Assembly (NCBI GenBank): GCA_020062665.1 | Contig: JAGUVW010000021.1 | Location: forward strand, 101,672 to 165,671 | Reading direction: 5' to 3' | DNA length: 64,000 nt | Source: Pseudomonadales bacterium | GTDB taxonomy: Bacteria > Pseudomonadota > Gammaproteobacteria > Pseudomonadales > Ketobacteraceae | Shown here: positions 10,391 to 19,182 of the stretch, one piece after another | Layout of the letters: each line of letters starts with the position of its first letter | Numbering within the stretch: position 1 is the first letter of the stretch | Position numbers and translations under genes: made by a program | Notes under the pieces: generated by a model | Database searches by the model: none | Told to the model about the DNA's origin: nothing | What the model saw: the letters and a program-made list of their open reading frames with translations, nothing else

Positions 10391-11557
10391 GTGAATTTCT
10401 CCTTCACTGCAGATCAGCAAAACATACGCGACTCCGTACTCAGACACTGCTCCCGCTTCACGGATGACTACTGGCTATCACGGGATCGGGATGCCATTTT
10501 CCCCCATGATTTTCATCGCTCCATGGCCGAAGCCGGCTGGTTGGGTGTCGCCATGCCAGAAAAATTCGGCGGTGCTGGCCTTGGCATCACCGAAGCAGCC
10601 ATCATGATGCAGGCCGTAGCCGAGTCCGGTGGCGGCATGTCAGCTGCATCCAGCATTCACGGCCCGGTGTTTACCATGAAGCCGGTGGAACTGTTCGGCA
10701 CCGATGAACAAAAGCAGCGCATGATACCGCCGGTCATCAATGGAGAAGACCTGATCTGCTTTGCCGTAACAGAGCCCAACACCGGACTGGACACCACCAA
10801 ACTGAAAACTCGCGCAGAAAAACGCGACGGCGGCTATCTTGTCAACGGTGAGAAAATCTGGATCTCTGTTGCCAAGGTCGCGAAAAAGGTGATGTTGCTG
10901 GCTCGCACGACACCACTGGATGAAGTCAAACGCAAAACAGATGGACTCTCGCTGTTTTTTACGGATATAGATCCAGCCAAAATGGAAATTCGTACCATCC
11001 ACAAGATGGGTCGCCATGCCGTGGATTCCAATATGCTGTTTATCTCGGATCTATGGATTCCCGAAGAAGATCGCATCGGCAAGGAAGGCGATGGCTTCAA
11101 GATCATCCTGCACGGGCTCAATCCGGAGCGGATACTGCTGGGCGCTGAAGCAATCGGACTTGGCCGCGTTGCATTGAAAAAAGCTGCCCGTTACGCCAAT
11201 GAACGCATTGTGTTTGACCGGCCCATTGGCATGAACCAGGGCATACAGCACCCTCTGGCAAAATGCTGGGCTCAGCTTGAAGCTGCCAATCTCATGGTGA
11301 TGAAAGCGGCCACCCTGTTTGACCAGGGCCTGGATTGCGGAATCGAAGCCAACGCTGGAAAATACCTGGCGGCCGAAGCAGGCTTCGAAGCCTGTCACAC
11401 CGCTATGCTGACGCTGGGCGGAATGGGTTACGCCCAGGAATATCATGTGGAACGCTACCTGCGGGAGATACTGATCCCGCGCACCGCGCCGGTAAGCCCA
11501 CACATGATCCTGAATTTTCTGGCCGAAAAAGCCTTGGGACTCCCCAAGTCCTATTAA
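10391..11557 (+). CDS. acyl-CoA dehydrogenase
   Basis: A 388-residue FAD-dependent acyl-CoA dehydrogenase. Signature stretches are CFAVTEPNTGLDTTKLKTRA (FAD and substrate contact), DLWIPEEDRIG, and GGMGYAQEYHVERYLRE near the C-terminus. The tail LIPRTAPVSPHMILNFLAEK replaces the usual GTxEI segment and is typical of a FadE subgroup that acts on branched or cyclic acyl-CoAs; that is family knowledge, not proof. It begins with GTG, preceded by AAAGGTG at good spacing. The gene lies 90 bp after the CoA-transferase and 27 bp before enoyl-CoA hydratase. Confidence 0.93.
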   Translation: MNFSFTADQQNIRDSVLRHCSRFTDDYWLSRDRDAIFPHDFHRSMAEAGWLGVAMPEKFGGAGLGITEAAIMMQAVAESGGGMSAASSIHGPVFTMKPVELFGTDEQKQRMIPPVINGEDLICFAVTEPNTGLDTTKLKTRAEKRDGGYLVNGEKIWISVAKVAKKVMLLARTTPLDEVKRKTDGLSLFFTDIDPAKMEIRTIHKMGRHAVDSNMLFISDLWIPEEDRIGKEGDGFKIILHGLNPERILLGAEAIGLGRVALKKAARYANERIVFDRPIGMNQGIQHPLAKCWAQLEAANLMVMKAATLFDQGLDCGIEANAGKYLAAEAGFEACHTAMLTLGGMGYAQEYHVERYLREILIPRTAPVSPHMILNFLAEKALGLPKSY

Positions 11558-11584
11558 CTGGGCAACCGCAACGAGGAGGATGTA

Positions 11585-12352
11585 ATGAGCGACGCGGTAC
11601 TATTCGAAGCACGTGATGACGGAATAGCCATCATCACCCTGAATCAACCTGAAACACGAAATGCCCTCAGCCGGGAAATTCGTCAGGGACTATTTGCCGC
11701 CTGGGAGCGCTTTGAGCGCGATCCTGCTCTCCGCATCGCCATCCTGACAGGCGCCGGCGACAAGGCGTTCTGCGCCGGGGGCGATCTGAAGGAAATGGTA
11801 GACCGCGGACTGCAAGTGCCACCGCGCGACATGTTCCCTGTACCTTATGATTCAGTCGAGCTGTCCAAGCCGACGATTGCTGCCGTGAATGGCGTAGCGT
11901 TCGCCGGTGGCTGGATGATTGCACAGGCCTGCGACCTTTGTGTTGCCAGCACCCATGCAAAATTTGCAGTAACTGAGGTGAAAGTGGGTAGAAGCTCGCC
12001 ATGGGCAGCGCCTTTGATTCACATGATTCCCCAGCGCATCATGATGGAAATCCTATTGACAGGAAAACCCATCACCGCTCAGCGCGCTTATGAAATCGGC
12101 CTGGTGAATCGACTGACAGAGCCCGAGACTCTCATGAAAACGGCGCTGGACCTGGCGGCAGAAATTCTTGATGGCGCGCCGCTGTCTGTAAGAGCAGCAC
12201 GGGAAACCGTCATGCTGGCTACCGAGATGGGACGTTCTGCCGCGCTGCAAGCCGCGAGGCACGCATCAGAATATTGCTACAACAGTGAAGATGCCCAGGA
12301 AGGCCCCCGGGCGTTTGCCGAAAAGCGAAAGCCGCTGTGGAAGGGGCGCTGA
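11585..12352 (+). CDS. enoyl-CoA hydratase/isomerase family protein
   Basis: A 255-residue crotonase-fold protein. The oxyanion hole regions are GAGDKAFCAGGDLKEM and AAVNGVAFAGGWMIAQACDL. The usual second catalytic glutamate region reads TEVKVGRSSPWAA, which differs from the common LGxxPGxGG pattern, so hydratase activity is not certain and isomerase or hydrolase activity is possible. GAGGA lies shortly before the ATG. It is the last gene of the Rieske operon; a GC-rich hairpin overlaps its stop codon. Confidence 0.9.
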   Translation: MSDAVLFEARDDGIAIITLNQPETRNALSREIRQGLFAAWERFERDPALRIAILTGAGDKAFCAGGDLKEMVDRGLQVPPRDMFPVPYDSVELSKPTIAAVNGVAFAGGWMIAQACDLCVASTHAKFAVTEVKVGRSSPWAAPLIHMIPQRIMMEILLTGKPITAQRAYEIGLVNRLTEPETLMKTALDLAAEILDGAPLSVRAARETVMLATEMGRSAALQAARHASEYCYNSEDAQEGPRAFAEKRKPLWKGR

Positions 12353-12364
12353 GCCCCTTCCTTT
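12339..12364 (+). terminator. possible terminator after the enoyl-CoA hydratase gene
   Basis: GGAAGGGGC (12339-12347) and GCCCCTTCC (12353-12361) form a nine-pair stem with a five-base loop between convergent genes. Only three T residues follow, so termination may be weak. Confidence 0.45.
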
Positions 12365-12374
12365 ACCGAAGCCC

Positions 12375-14108
12375 TTATTGTGCTCCTTCAGCATACCAGG
12401 TACGGAACTCATCATAGTTCGGCGTATCCTTGTTTTCATTGCCACCATGATTCGCCACCGGGTCGATGGGCACATGGATAACAGTCGGTTTGCCGCTGGC
12501 AAATGCCTCGCTGATCGCAGGTGCAAGCTCTTCAGGCCTTTCGACATACATGCCAACACAACCAAGACCTTCAGCTATCTTGTCAAAGCGCACGTTCTTG
12601 CCCCAGTGAACGCCCGGTTCGGTCGTGTTGCCATGACCAAATGTGCGCTTGTAAACACCGACCTCAAGGCCCCACTGATTATCGACAGCGACAACCGTGA
12701 CAATCGGCAGATTGAGACGCGCAGCCGTCTCCAGCTCGCCAATGTGGAACAGGAATGCGGAGTCGCTGGTCGTGAACAACACAGGCCGCTTGCCGCCATC
12801 GGCGATCGACGCACCAATCGCATAGGGAAGCCCCGTGCCAAGATGGCCAAAATTCTGGTTCCAGATTACATCGTGCGGCTTGCTCTGCAGATACGTCCAC
12901 GTAAAGATGACCGAGCCACCACCGTCGCGCACATGAATGCCGTTTTCAGGAAAAGCCTTGGTCGCCTCAGTCACCCAGCGAGCGGTGTGCATCCGACCAC
13001 TTTCGGTTGTCTTACCTTCAGCTTCCCGGGCCAAATCGGCGATACGTTTTCTATCAGCCTCAATCCAGCGCGCCAGATCAGCAGAGGGTTCCCGCGGACT
13101 GTCTTTCAACGCCGCAGTTAACTGCGGCACCACAGTGCGCAAATCGCCTACCAGAGGAACATCGATGGGACGATTCTGACCTATGGCAGTACCATCCAAC
13201 TCAACGTAGATCCACTTGCGCGAATCCTTGTTGTTTTCCCAGTGCCGCCAGCGACCATAATGCACCGGCTCGCCCAGCTCCGTGCCAATGGCAATGCACA
13301 GATCAGACTGCGATACCGCCTCGTTCGCAACCTTCGAAAAACCATAGGGGAATGTGCGATCTTCAAGGCCTGGAATGAATGCGGTGCCACCGGAAGTCTG
13401 AATAACGGGACAGGCCAGCACTTCCGCAAGAGCCTTCACCTGCTCCCCGCCACGGGATGTCTGCACCGCGTGCCCCACCAAGAGAATAGGATTTCTTGCA
13501 GCCTTGATCAGTTCAGCGGCCTTGGCAACCATGTTTCCGTCGGCACCGGGCTTCACCAAACGGTAAGCATCAGGCGCCACCGGTGGCGGCACATCCAGAT
13601 CCTGCAAAATTACGTGAGATGGATATTCAACATAACAAGGCCCCGGCGTACCGGACTGACATATCCGCAAGGCATGCCGAAAGATTTCGTCAGTCTGGTC
13701 GGCATATTCGATGCTGGCGCTGTATTTCACCGAATTTTCAAACAGCGGCCCCTGTTTGACAAACTGGATACGACCACGGCGCACGCGCTGCTCGGTAACG
13801 CGCGCCCGCTGCCCTCCCAGGAAAATGATCGGAGAGTTCTCGACTTTGGCGCACATCATAGCACCAGCAGCATTCGCGATGCCTGGCCCCAACGTGGCGA
13901 TGCACAGCGCAGGCGTGCCTTTCATGCGTGCATAGCCTTCTGCCATAAAGCCAACTGCCAATTCATGGTGAGGTGCCACAACATTCCAGCCCCGCTTTTC
14001 GGCGGCAACAAACATATGTACAAAATTTGGATCGGGGATGCCAAAGATTGTATTGATACCCTCTGCTTCAAAGAGTTGCAGGATGCGTTCGTAAACTTTT
14101 ACCGGCAT
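12375..14108 (-). CDS. thiamine pyrophosphate-dependent lyase/decarboxylase (acetolactate synthase-like)
   Basis: A 577-residue three-domain TPP enzyme. The N-terminal Pyr domain has the activating glutamate in PHHELAVGFMAEGYAR; the central domain starts near PILLVGHAVQTSRGG; the C-terminal PP domain has NFGHLGTGLPYAIGAS and VAVDNQWG. The usual Mg-TPP motif GDGS appears as TSDSAF, keeping the aspartate. The family includes acetolactate synthase, benzoylformate decarboxylase, oxalyl-CoA decarboxylase and 2-hydroxyacyl-CoA lyase, and these cannot be separated here by eye. Proximity to family III CoA-transferases recalls the formyl-CoA transferase/oxalyl-CoA decarboxylase pairing, so a CoA-linked lyase is plausible. 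Start chosen at the ATG at 14108; the upstream extension lacks family sequence and contains an operator. Confidence 0.88.
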   Translation of the reverse strand: MPVKVYERILQLFEAEGINTIFGIPDPNFVHMFVAAEKRGWNVVAPHHELAVGFMAEGYARMKGTPALCIATLGPGIANAAGAMMCAKVENSPIIFLGGQRARVTEQRVRRGRIQFVKQGPLFENSVKYSASIEYADQTDEIFRHALRICQSGTPGPCYVEYPSHVILQDLDVPPPVAPDAYRLVKPGADGNMVAKAAELIKAARNPILLVGHAVQTSRGGEQVKALAEVLACPVIQTSGGTAFIPGLEDRTFPYGFSKVANEAVSQSDLCIAIGTELGEPVHYGRWRHWENNKDSRKWIYVELDGTAIGQNRPIDVPLVGDLRTVVPQLTAALKDSPREPSADLARWIEADRKRIADLAREAEGKTTESGRMHTARWVTEATKAFPENGIHVRDGGGSVIFTWTYLQSKPHDVIWNQNFGHLGTGLPYAIGASIADGGKRPVLFTTSDSAFLFHIGELETAARLNLPIVTVVAVDNQWGLEVGVYKRTFGHGNTTEPGVHWGKNVRFDKIAEGLGCVGMYVERPEELAPAISEAFASGKPTVIHVPIDPVANHGGNENKDTPNYDEFRTWYAEGAQ

Positions 14109-14213
14109 GTTCGTAGAGCCTCGTTCTGGAATTATCGGTCGCTGTCTGCTGGAATATCTTGCAAACAAGCTTACCGTTGCCGACGCCCCTGTGCAACAGA
14201 AAGAATCATTTAT

Positions 14214-14225
14214 TTGTCCGGACAT
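14214..14225. promoter_or_regulatory. putative GntR operator upstream of the TPP enzyme
   Basis: TTGTCCGGACAT matches eleven of twelve positions of the palindrome seen at 7583, with an intact TGTCCGGACA core. It lies about 105 bp before the TPP enzyme start. A weaker half site, CCGTATAT, is at 14248-14255. Confidence 0.6.
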
Positions 14226-14353
14226 TTAACTGCCAAATCACTTTTTTCCGTATATTTCAGCACATATGTACAACAAATCTAGACACATATATCAGGACAC
14301 CAAGTGAACACACATGATCAATACAGTCGCGAACCGCTCGTCAGGACAACCCC

Positions 14354-14380
14354 AAAAAAAAAGCCCGACATAAGTCGGGC
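14354..14380 (-). terminator. rho-independent terminator of the SDR gene at 14414
   Basis: On the minus strand GCCCGAC, a four-base loop and GTCGGGC are followed by nine T residues. It sits 33 bases after the stop codon of the SDR gene. Confidence 0.9.
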
Positions 14381-14413
14381 AAACTTCTGGTAGTGAGGCG
14401 TAAACCGATCGGC

Positions 14414-15325
14414 CTAACTCTTGGAAGCCATCGAAAAACTGTAACGAAGGTGATCTACATGACCAGAGGGCACAGGAGAAAAAATAACGGGCTTATCAGC
14501 AGCGCGGATTGCATCCATCTGCTCAGCCACCTGCTCCAACGTCCAACTTGAACGGTGCACGCCCCGAGTCTCAGCAGCAAAAGCACGCGCAATTCGACCT
14601 GCAATGGAAATCAACATTTCACCGGTTATTGAGCAGGATTCATGCGCCATCCAGGCTACGGCCGGCGCCACCAGCTCGGGATCCATAGGGGGATATTTGC
14701 TGGTATCCAACCCCTCCGCCATCCGAGTGACAGCACCAGGAAGAATGACATTACTCTTGATACCGAACTCTTCACCCTCAATAGCAGCGACATTGGACAA
14801 CCCAACAAGACCTGCCTTGGCAGCACTGTAGTTGACAACCCCTCGATTCCCATACAACCCATTAATTGAACCGGTCAGGACGATACGACCATAACGGGCT
14901 TCACACATATGAGGAAAAGCTGCACGAACAACATGAAAACCGCCCCGCAAGTGCACATCAAGAACACTCTCAAAGTCCTGGTAGGACATTTCGTGCAACA
15001 GCGCACGACGAACGATCCCTGCATTGTGAACAAGAATATCCACTCGACCATAGCGATTCAGTGCAGTATCGATGACCGCCTGCCCGCCCTCTGGTGTTGC
15101 AATGGAATCCGTATTGGCAACAGCTTCACCCCCAGAGGCCCGAATCTCGTCCACAACCTGCTGCGCCGGGGCAACATCGCTACCATCACCCGCCATACTC
15201 ACGCCAGGGTCATTAACAACAACGCTGGCGCCCCTCGACGCAAGCAATCTTGCATAAGCAGCTCCCAACCCCCTGCCAGCCCCCGTGATGACTGCCACAC
15301 GCTTATCGAATCTCAATTCTGTCAT
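14414..15325 (-). CDS. SDR family oxidoreductase (HSD17B4/MFE-2-type dehydrogenase)
   Basis: A 303-residue short-chain dehydrogenase. The cofactor loop TGAGRGLG is at 15-22, followed by VVVNDPGVSMAGDGSD, whose long insertion is typical of the (3R)-hydroxyacyl-CoA dehydrogenase unit of peroxisomal multifunctional enzyme 2. HNAGIV, the catalytic LTGSINGLYG and YSAAKAG are present. It should oxidise a 3-hydroxyacyl-CoA, or a steroid-like alcohol, with NAD. The promoter region it shares with the divergent CoA-transferase has two copies of the GntR-type operator, so it is likely in the same regulon as the Rieske operon. Confidence 0.9.
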   Translation of the reverse strand: MTELRFDKRVAVITGAGRGLGAAYARLLASRGASVVVNDPGVSMAGDGSDVAPAQQVVDEIRASGGEAVANTDSIATPEGGQAVIDTALNRYGRVDILVHNAGIVRRALLHEMSYQDFESVLDVHLRGGFHVVRAAFPHMCEARYGRIVLTGSINGLYGNRGVVNYSAAKAGLVGLSNVAAIEGEEFGIKSNVILPGAVTRMAEGLDTSKYPPMDPELVAPAVAWMAHESCSITGEMLISIAGRIARAFAAETRGVHRSSWTLEQVAEQMDAIRAADKPVIFSPVPSGHVDHLRYSFSMASKS

Positions 15326-15698
15326 TTGATTAGCTCTGTTTAACCTTGGCGCTGCCTTTCAATAACCGGCAAAACATCACCGATCACGCTCAGCAAGCAA
15401 TAGATAACGAATCACTGGTTTTGAGTATACACAGAAAAAGCAGCGCACAAAATCAAATGTCCGTATATATGAATGGATGAATGTAATTTTATTTTGCCTT
15501 TAAATGGCATTTATGCGCAAAAAACCTTCAAAAAAGACAAAAAGTCCGTACATTTAAAGACATGAATGAAAATCATGGAGCCGCCACCCGCAATACTGCC
15601 ACCCCCCACAATAATTGACTATTAATCATTTTTATGGGTGAATTGATACCCAGACAACAAAAGAAACTGAAGCCCTTATCTGGGCACCTTGGCGCCGA
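15326..15698. promoter_or_regulatory. divergent promoter region with two GntR-type operator copies
   Basis: This 373-bp AT-rich stretch between divergent genes holds no plausible coding sequence. ATGTCCGTATAT (15457-15468) and AAGTCCGTACAT (15543-15554) each match ten of twelve positions of the palindrome at 7583. No clean sigma70 promoter could be chosen by eye. Confidence 0.5.
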
Positions 15699-16943
15699 AT
15701 GACCACCTCAGGATCCTCCCTCGACTCCCTGCCACTCGCGACAAGCGCCAACCTGGCGCTCGAAAGGTTCGCTCACCTGTCGGGAATCAAAGGGAAATCG
15801 TTTACAGGTGCCGAATTGCTGTATGAGCGCGCAGCAATGCTCGGCTATGCATCCAGGGCAGAATTCTCTGCCGGCGGCAGCTGTCATTTGATCCGATGCC
15901 GCGATGCCGTACTAGCGGTCAATCTGCCACGGGATTCCGACTGGGAACTGATACCAGCCTGGCTGGGCCCGTGGCTGGATGACGCAAACATCGCTCACGG
16001 AAACTGGTCTGCTCTGGCTTACCATTGCCAACGCATTGCCGCCTGCAACCTGCTGGGACAGGCCCATTGCCTGGGGCTTGCCGTTGCCTTGGCTAGCGAC
16101 CTCCCTCCACCACCTTCACACCCAGCCAATCACCAACAATTTCGCCTGCAACACAAAACCACCACAACCCTCCTCAGAGACGCACCCGTTATTGTGGATC
16201 TATCCTCCCTCTGGGCTGGCCCACTGTGCAGTCATCTACTCCATCAAGCGGGCTGCCGCGTAATCAAGGTTGAAGGCCTGAATCGCCTCGACGGGGCGCG
16301 CACAGGATTTCCGGGTTGCTACCAGCTACTGAACCAGGGCAAGGAATCCGTGGCTCTGGATTTTCGATCCGATGCAGACATTCAGCAGCTGAAAAAATTG
16401 ATTGCCTACGCCGACATCATCATCGAAGCCTCTCGCCCCAGGGCGCTTCGCAACATGGGAATATATGCGGAACAGTGGGTTCAGTCTCAACCAGGACGAG
16501 TCTGGCTAAGCATTACCGGCTATGGTCGCGACAGTGTCAATGGCGAACGCATTGGGTTTGGTGATGACGCTGGGGCAGCTGCAGGGCTAAGCCACATCAT
16601 GTACGAAGCAACAGGGAAATATCAGTTTGTTGGCGATGCAATTGCCGACCCCCTGACCGGCATGCACGCTGCGCTGCTTGCGTGGCAAAGCCTGATGGCA
16701 GGAGGCAACGAACTTATATCCATTTCACTGCGCGATACCGTTTCCTGGTGCCTGCATCAGGAACTGAACACATCTCGCAGGAACGTACTGGAATCCTGTC
16801 GGCGGTGGCAGCAACTTGGTAGCGGAATCAGTCGGCTGTTTCCGTCGGGTTTACGCACGCCATCTGCAGCTTGCGCCACACCAGGCCAGCACAACGAGAC
16901 AATCTTCAAAGAGCTGGATTCAGTCGCAGGGGCCTTTCACTAG
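15699..16943 (+). CDS. family III CoA-transferase-like protein with N-terminal extension
   Basis: A 414-residue protein. Residues from about 160 onward match the N-terminal Rossmann part of CaiB/BaiF transferases: VIVDLSSLWAGPLCSHLLHQ, CRVIKVEGLNR, and the likely catalytic aspartate in GDAIADPLTGMHAALL. The first 150 residues do not look like that domain and resemble an extra, probably degenerate, transferase segment. Similar two-part proteins occur in steroid and alicyclic acid clusters, but this is recollection and not tested. No clear RBS precedes the ATG. Its 3' end overlaps the convergent TetR gene by 24 bp. Confidence 0.75.
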   Translation: MTTSGSSLDSLPLATSANLALERFAHLSGIKGKSFTGAELLYERAAMLGYASRAEFSAGGSCHLIRCRDAVLAVNLPRDSDWELIPAWLGPWLDDANIAHGNWSALAYHCQRIAACNLLGQAHCLGLAVALASDLPPPPSHPANHQQFRLQHKTTTTLLRDAPVIVDLSSLWAGPLCSHLLHQAGCRVIKVEGLNRLDGARTGFPGCYQLLNQGKESVALDFRSDADIQQLKKLIAYADIIIEASRPRALRNMGIYAEQWVQSQPGRVWLSITGYGRDSVNGERIGFGDDAGAAAGLSHIMYEATGKYQFVGDAIADPLTGMHAALLAWQSLMAGGNELISISLRDTVSWCLHQELNTSRRNVLESCRRWQQLGSGISRLFPSGLRTPSAACATPGQHNETIFKELDSVAGAFH

Positions 16944-17600
16944 CAACATCATCCACAACTCCTTGATGGCGTCATTGAGTTTTTTGCGAGTGATTCTGGT
17001 TGCGCCTGCCAAGGCTCGAAAATTGGCTCCCGCCAACCGTTCCATCGCAGTAAACAGCACTAACGCCAGTGACAGCGGATTCTTGCAATGAGGTTGAGCC
17101 TCGGCCACTTTTTTCTCAAGCCCTTCAATAATTTCCCTGGTGGACTCCAAGCGAAACTGCAGGAAACGCAGATTACCCTGATCGGCTTCCTGGTTGCGAA
17201 TGCGGAGCTCCACTGCGTGCTGCTCCCAAATATTCATGTAGGAATCCACAAACTCGGACACCATAGCCGCCATATTATCGCTGCTCCACTCCTGATTGAG
17301 GACATCCTTAATGCGCCCCAAATCCTGATCAGCCTCCCTCACGCAAGCGAACAGCACGTCTTCAATATCTGAAAAATACACGTAAAAGGTGGAAGTTGAG
17401 GTCCCCGCCTCGTAAGCCACATCCGCAACCGTAAGATCCTTGTAGGAAGAGTCCCTGATCAGCTCCAGCGCCTTTTCCATGATGCGCTTGCGCATGACCA
17501 ACCCCTTGCGCCCCATCTTCTGCCCGTGTTTGTTAAGCAACTCCTTTTCCACCCTGTCGCCCCCATCTATGCCAACACCTGTTCTGATTATACCATCCAA
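16920..17600 (-). CDS. TetR family transcriptional regulator
   Basis: A 226-residue regulator at the longest start. The helix-turn-helix lies in KALELIRDSSYKDLTVADVA and YEAGTSTSTFYVYFSDIEDV. The C-terminal ligand domain is helical and not assignable. The first 15-30 residues look non-conserved; a GTG at 17552 with GGGGGCGACAGG ahead of it, or the ATG before GRKGLVMRK, are alternative starts. It is convergent with the CoA-transferase and divergent from the amidohydrolase, so it may control the latter and itself. Confidence 0.87.
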   Translation of the reverse strand: MDGIIRTGVGIDGGDRVEKELLNKHGQKMGRKGLVMRKRIMEKALELIRDSSYKDLTVADVAYEAGTSTSTFYVYFSDIEDVLFACVREADQDLGRIKDVLNQEWSSDNMAAMVSEFVDSYMNIWEQHAVELRIRNQEADQGNLRFLQFRLESTREIIEGLEKKVAEAQPHCKNPLSLALVLFTAMERLAGANFRALAGATRITRKKLNDAIKELWMMLLVKGPCD

Positions 17601-17747
17601 TAACTGACGAGTATTTATTTTTGTGATAGATTAGCTGCACGCCCATTGCACCAAAACGAATAGTTTCAGAGTCGAACACCACCATAATGGGAAGACAGAG
17701 CCTGGCAAGCGAATATAACTGACACGAAATCAGCTAAATACTCCAGC

Positions 17748-19166
17748 ATGTTGATCAAAAACGCAGAAATCTACCAGGCAGGACTGAACGACCTGCGAGT
17801 TGAACAAGGCATCATAACCGCCATTGGCCGCCTGTCGCCGCGCCCGGATGAAACCGTTGTGGATGCGTTTAGCGGTGCATTACTGCCGGGCCTGCATGAC
17901 CATCACATTCACTTTCTCAGCTATGCCGCATCATGGGCGTCTCTGGATTGCGGCCCCGCTGCTGCGCCCAACAGCCAAGTCTTCGCACAATTATTACAAC
18001 AACAAACGCCCGGGATTGAGTGGCTGAGGGGAATTGGGTACCACGAAAGCATCGCCGGCGATATCGATTGCCACTGGCTGGATCAGTATTGCCTTAATCG
18101 CCCCGTCAGAATACAGCACCGGTCGGGAAGGCTCTGGATGTTCAATTCAATGGGACTCGCCATCCTCAAAGGTTCGCTTTACCGGTCGACCAATCCGCCA
18201 ACACTGCCTGCAGAAGGCCTTAGATCCGGGCGCTTTTATGACGCTGACCAGGCACTAGCTTCCCTGCTCGGCCGTCAGCTCCCCCCGGTGAGCCACGCAA
18301 GCAAAAAGCTGGCGTCATACGGCATTACCGGCTTTTCCGACATGACACCCTCAAATGACCGGGACACGCTGGCGCTGTTCCAGCAGCTGCAATCGCAACA
18401 CCTGTTGCTGCAGAACATCCGTCTTGCCCGTCGTTCTGTACTTGACGTAGCTGACACTGCGGATCTAACGGCGGACGCCCTCGGCCCCGTCAAAATCCAT
18501 TTGCATGAAAACCGTCTGCCTGCGTTGCAGGATCTGATCGAACGCATTCACCTGAGTCACACAGCCGGCGCAGCCGTGGCTATTCATTGCGTTACCGAAA
18601 TTGAACTTCTCTTCAGTCTTGCCGCACTGGAAGAGGCCGGCTCCATCGCCGGAGACCGAATAGAGCATGCAGCTGTCACACCGGAGCATGCACTCGATCG
18701 CATGCGTGCGCTGAACCTCACTGTAGTCACGCAGCCGGGCTTCATTGCAGAAAAGGGCGACACCTATTTGCGCGACATGGCAGCCGCCGACCAAGATTCC
18801 CTCTACCGCTGCAACGCCTTTTTGAAAGCGAACATCGCACTGGCTGGGAGCTCGGATGCACCATTCGGTTCCGCTGATCCCTGGGCTGCCATGAAAGCCG
18901 CAGTGACACGCCGCACCACGTCCGGGCAAACCGTTGGCAGAGATGAAGCCTTAACTCCTGAGCAGGCACTCGCGCTGTTTTTGGGTTCACTGGAAAACCC
19001 TGGGCAACCCAGACGCATCATGACTGGCGTGAGCGCAGATTTGTGTCTGCTGAAGCACCCCTGGTCAATTTCAAGAACTCGATTACAGAGCGAAGATATT
19101 CAGCTCGTAATCTGCAAAGGGATTCCAATTCACCAACGGGCACAGTTGTTCGAGAAAACAAGCTGA
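17748..19166 (+). CDS. amidohydrolase family protein (YtcJ-like)
   Basis: A 472-residue metal-dependent hydrolase. After a small N-terminal beta domain comes LLPGLHDHHIHFLSY with the metal-binding HxH, then VAIHCVTEIELLF, GDRIEHAAVTPEHAL, and GSSDAPFGSADPW with the conserved aspartate; the end returns to the beta domain with GVSADLCLLKHPW. Members hydrolyse amides, esters or cyclic ureas and the substrate is not predictable. No Shine-Dalgarno sequence stands out. Divergent from the TetR gene. Confidence 0.85.
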   Translation: MLIKNAEIYQAGLNDLRVEQGIITAIGRLSPRPDETVVDAFSGALLPGLHDHHIHFLSYAASWASLDCGPAAAPNSQVFAQLLQQQTPGIEWLRGIGYHESIAGDIDCHWLDQYCLNRPVRIQHRSGRLWMFNSMGLAILKGSLYRSTNPPTLPAEGLRSGRFYDADQALASLLGRQLPPVSHASKKLASYGITGFSDMTPSNDRDTLALFQQLQSQHLLLQNIRLARRSVLDVADTADLTADALGPVKIHLHENRLPALQDLIERIHLSHTAGAAVAIHCVTEIELLFSLAALEEAGSIAGDRIEHAAVTPEHALDRMRALNLTVVTQPGFIAEKGDTYLRDMAAADQDSLYRCNAFLKANIALAGSSDAPFGSADPWAAMKAAVTRRTTSGQTVGRDEALTPEQALALFLGSLENPGQPRRIMTGVSADLCLLKHPWSISRTRLQSEDIQLVICKGIPIHQRAQLFEKTS

Positions 19167-19182
19167 AGATCGTCCACAATTT

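Noticed and set aside
12339..12364. considered as a bidirectional terminator for both convergent genes
   Set aside because: There is no T-run on the minus-strand side, so only the plus-strand call is kept, with low confidence.
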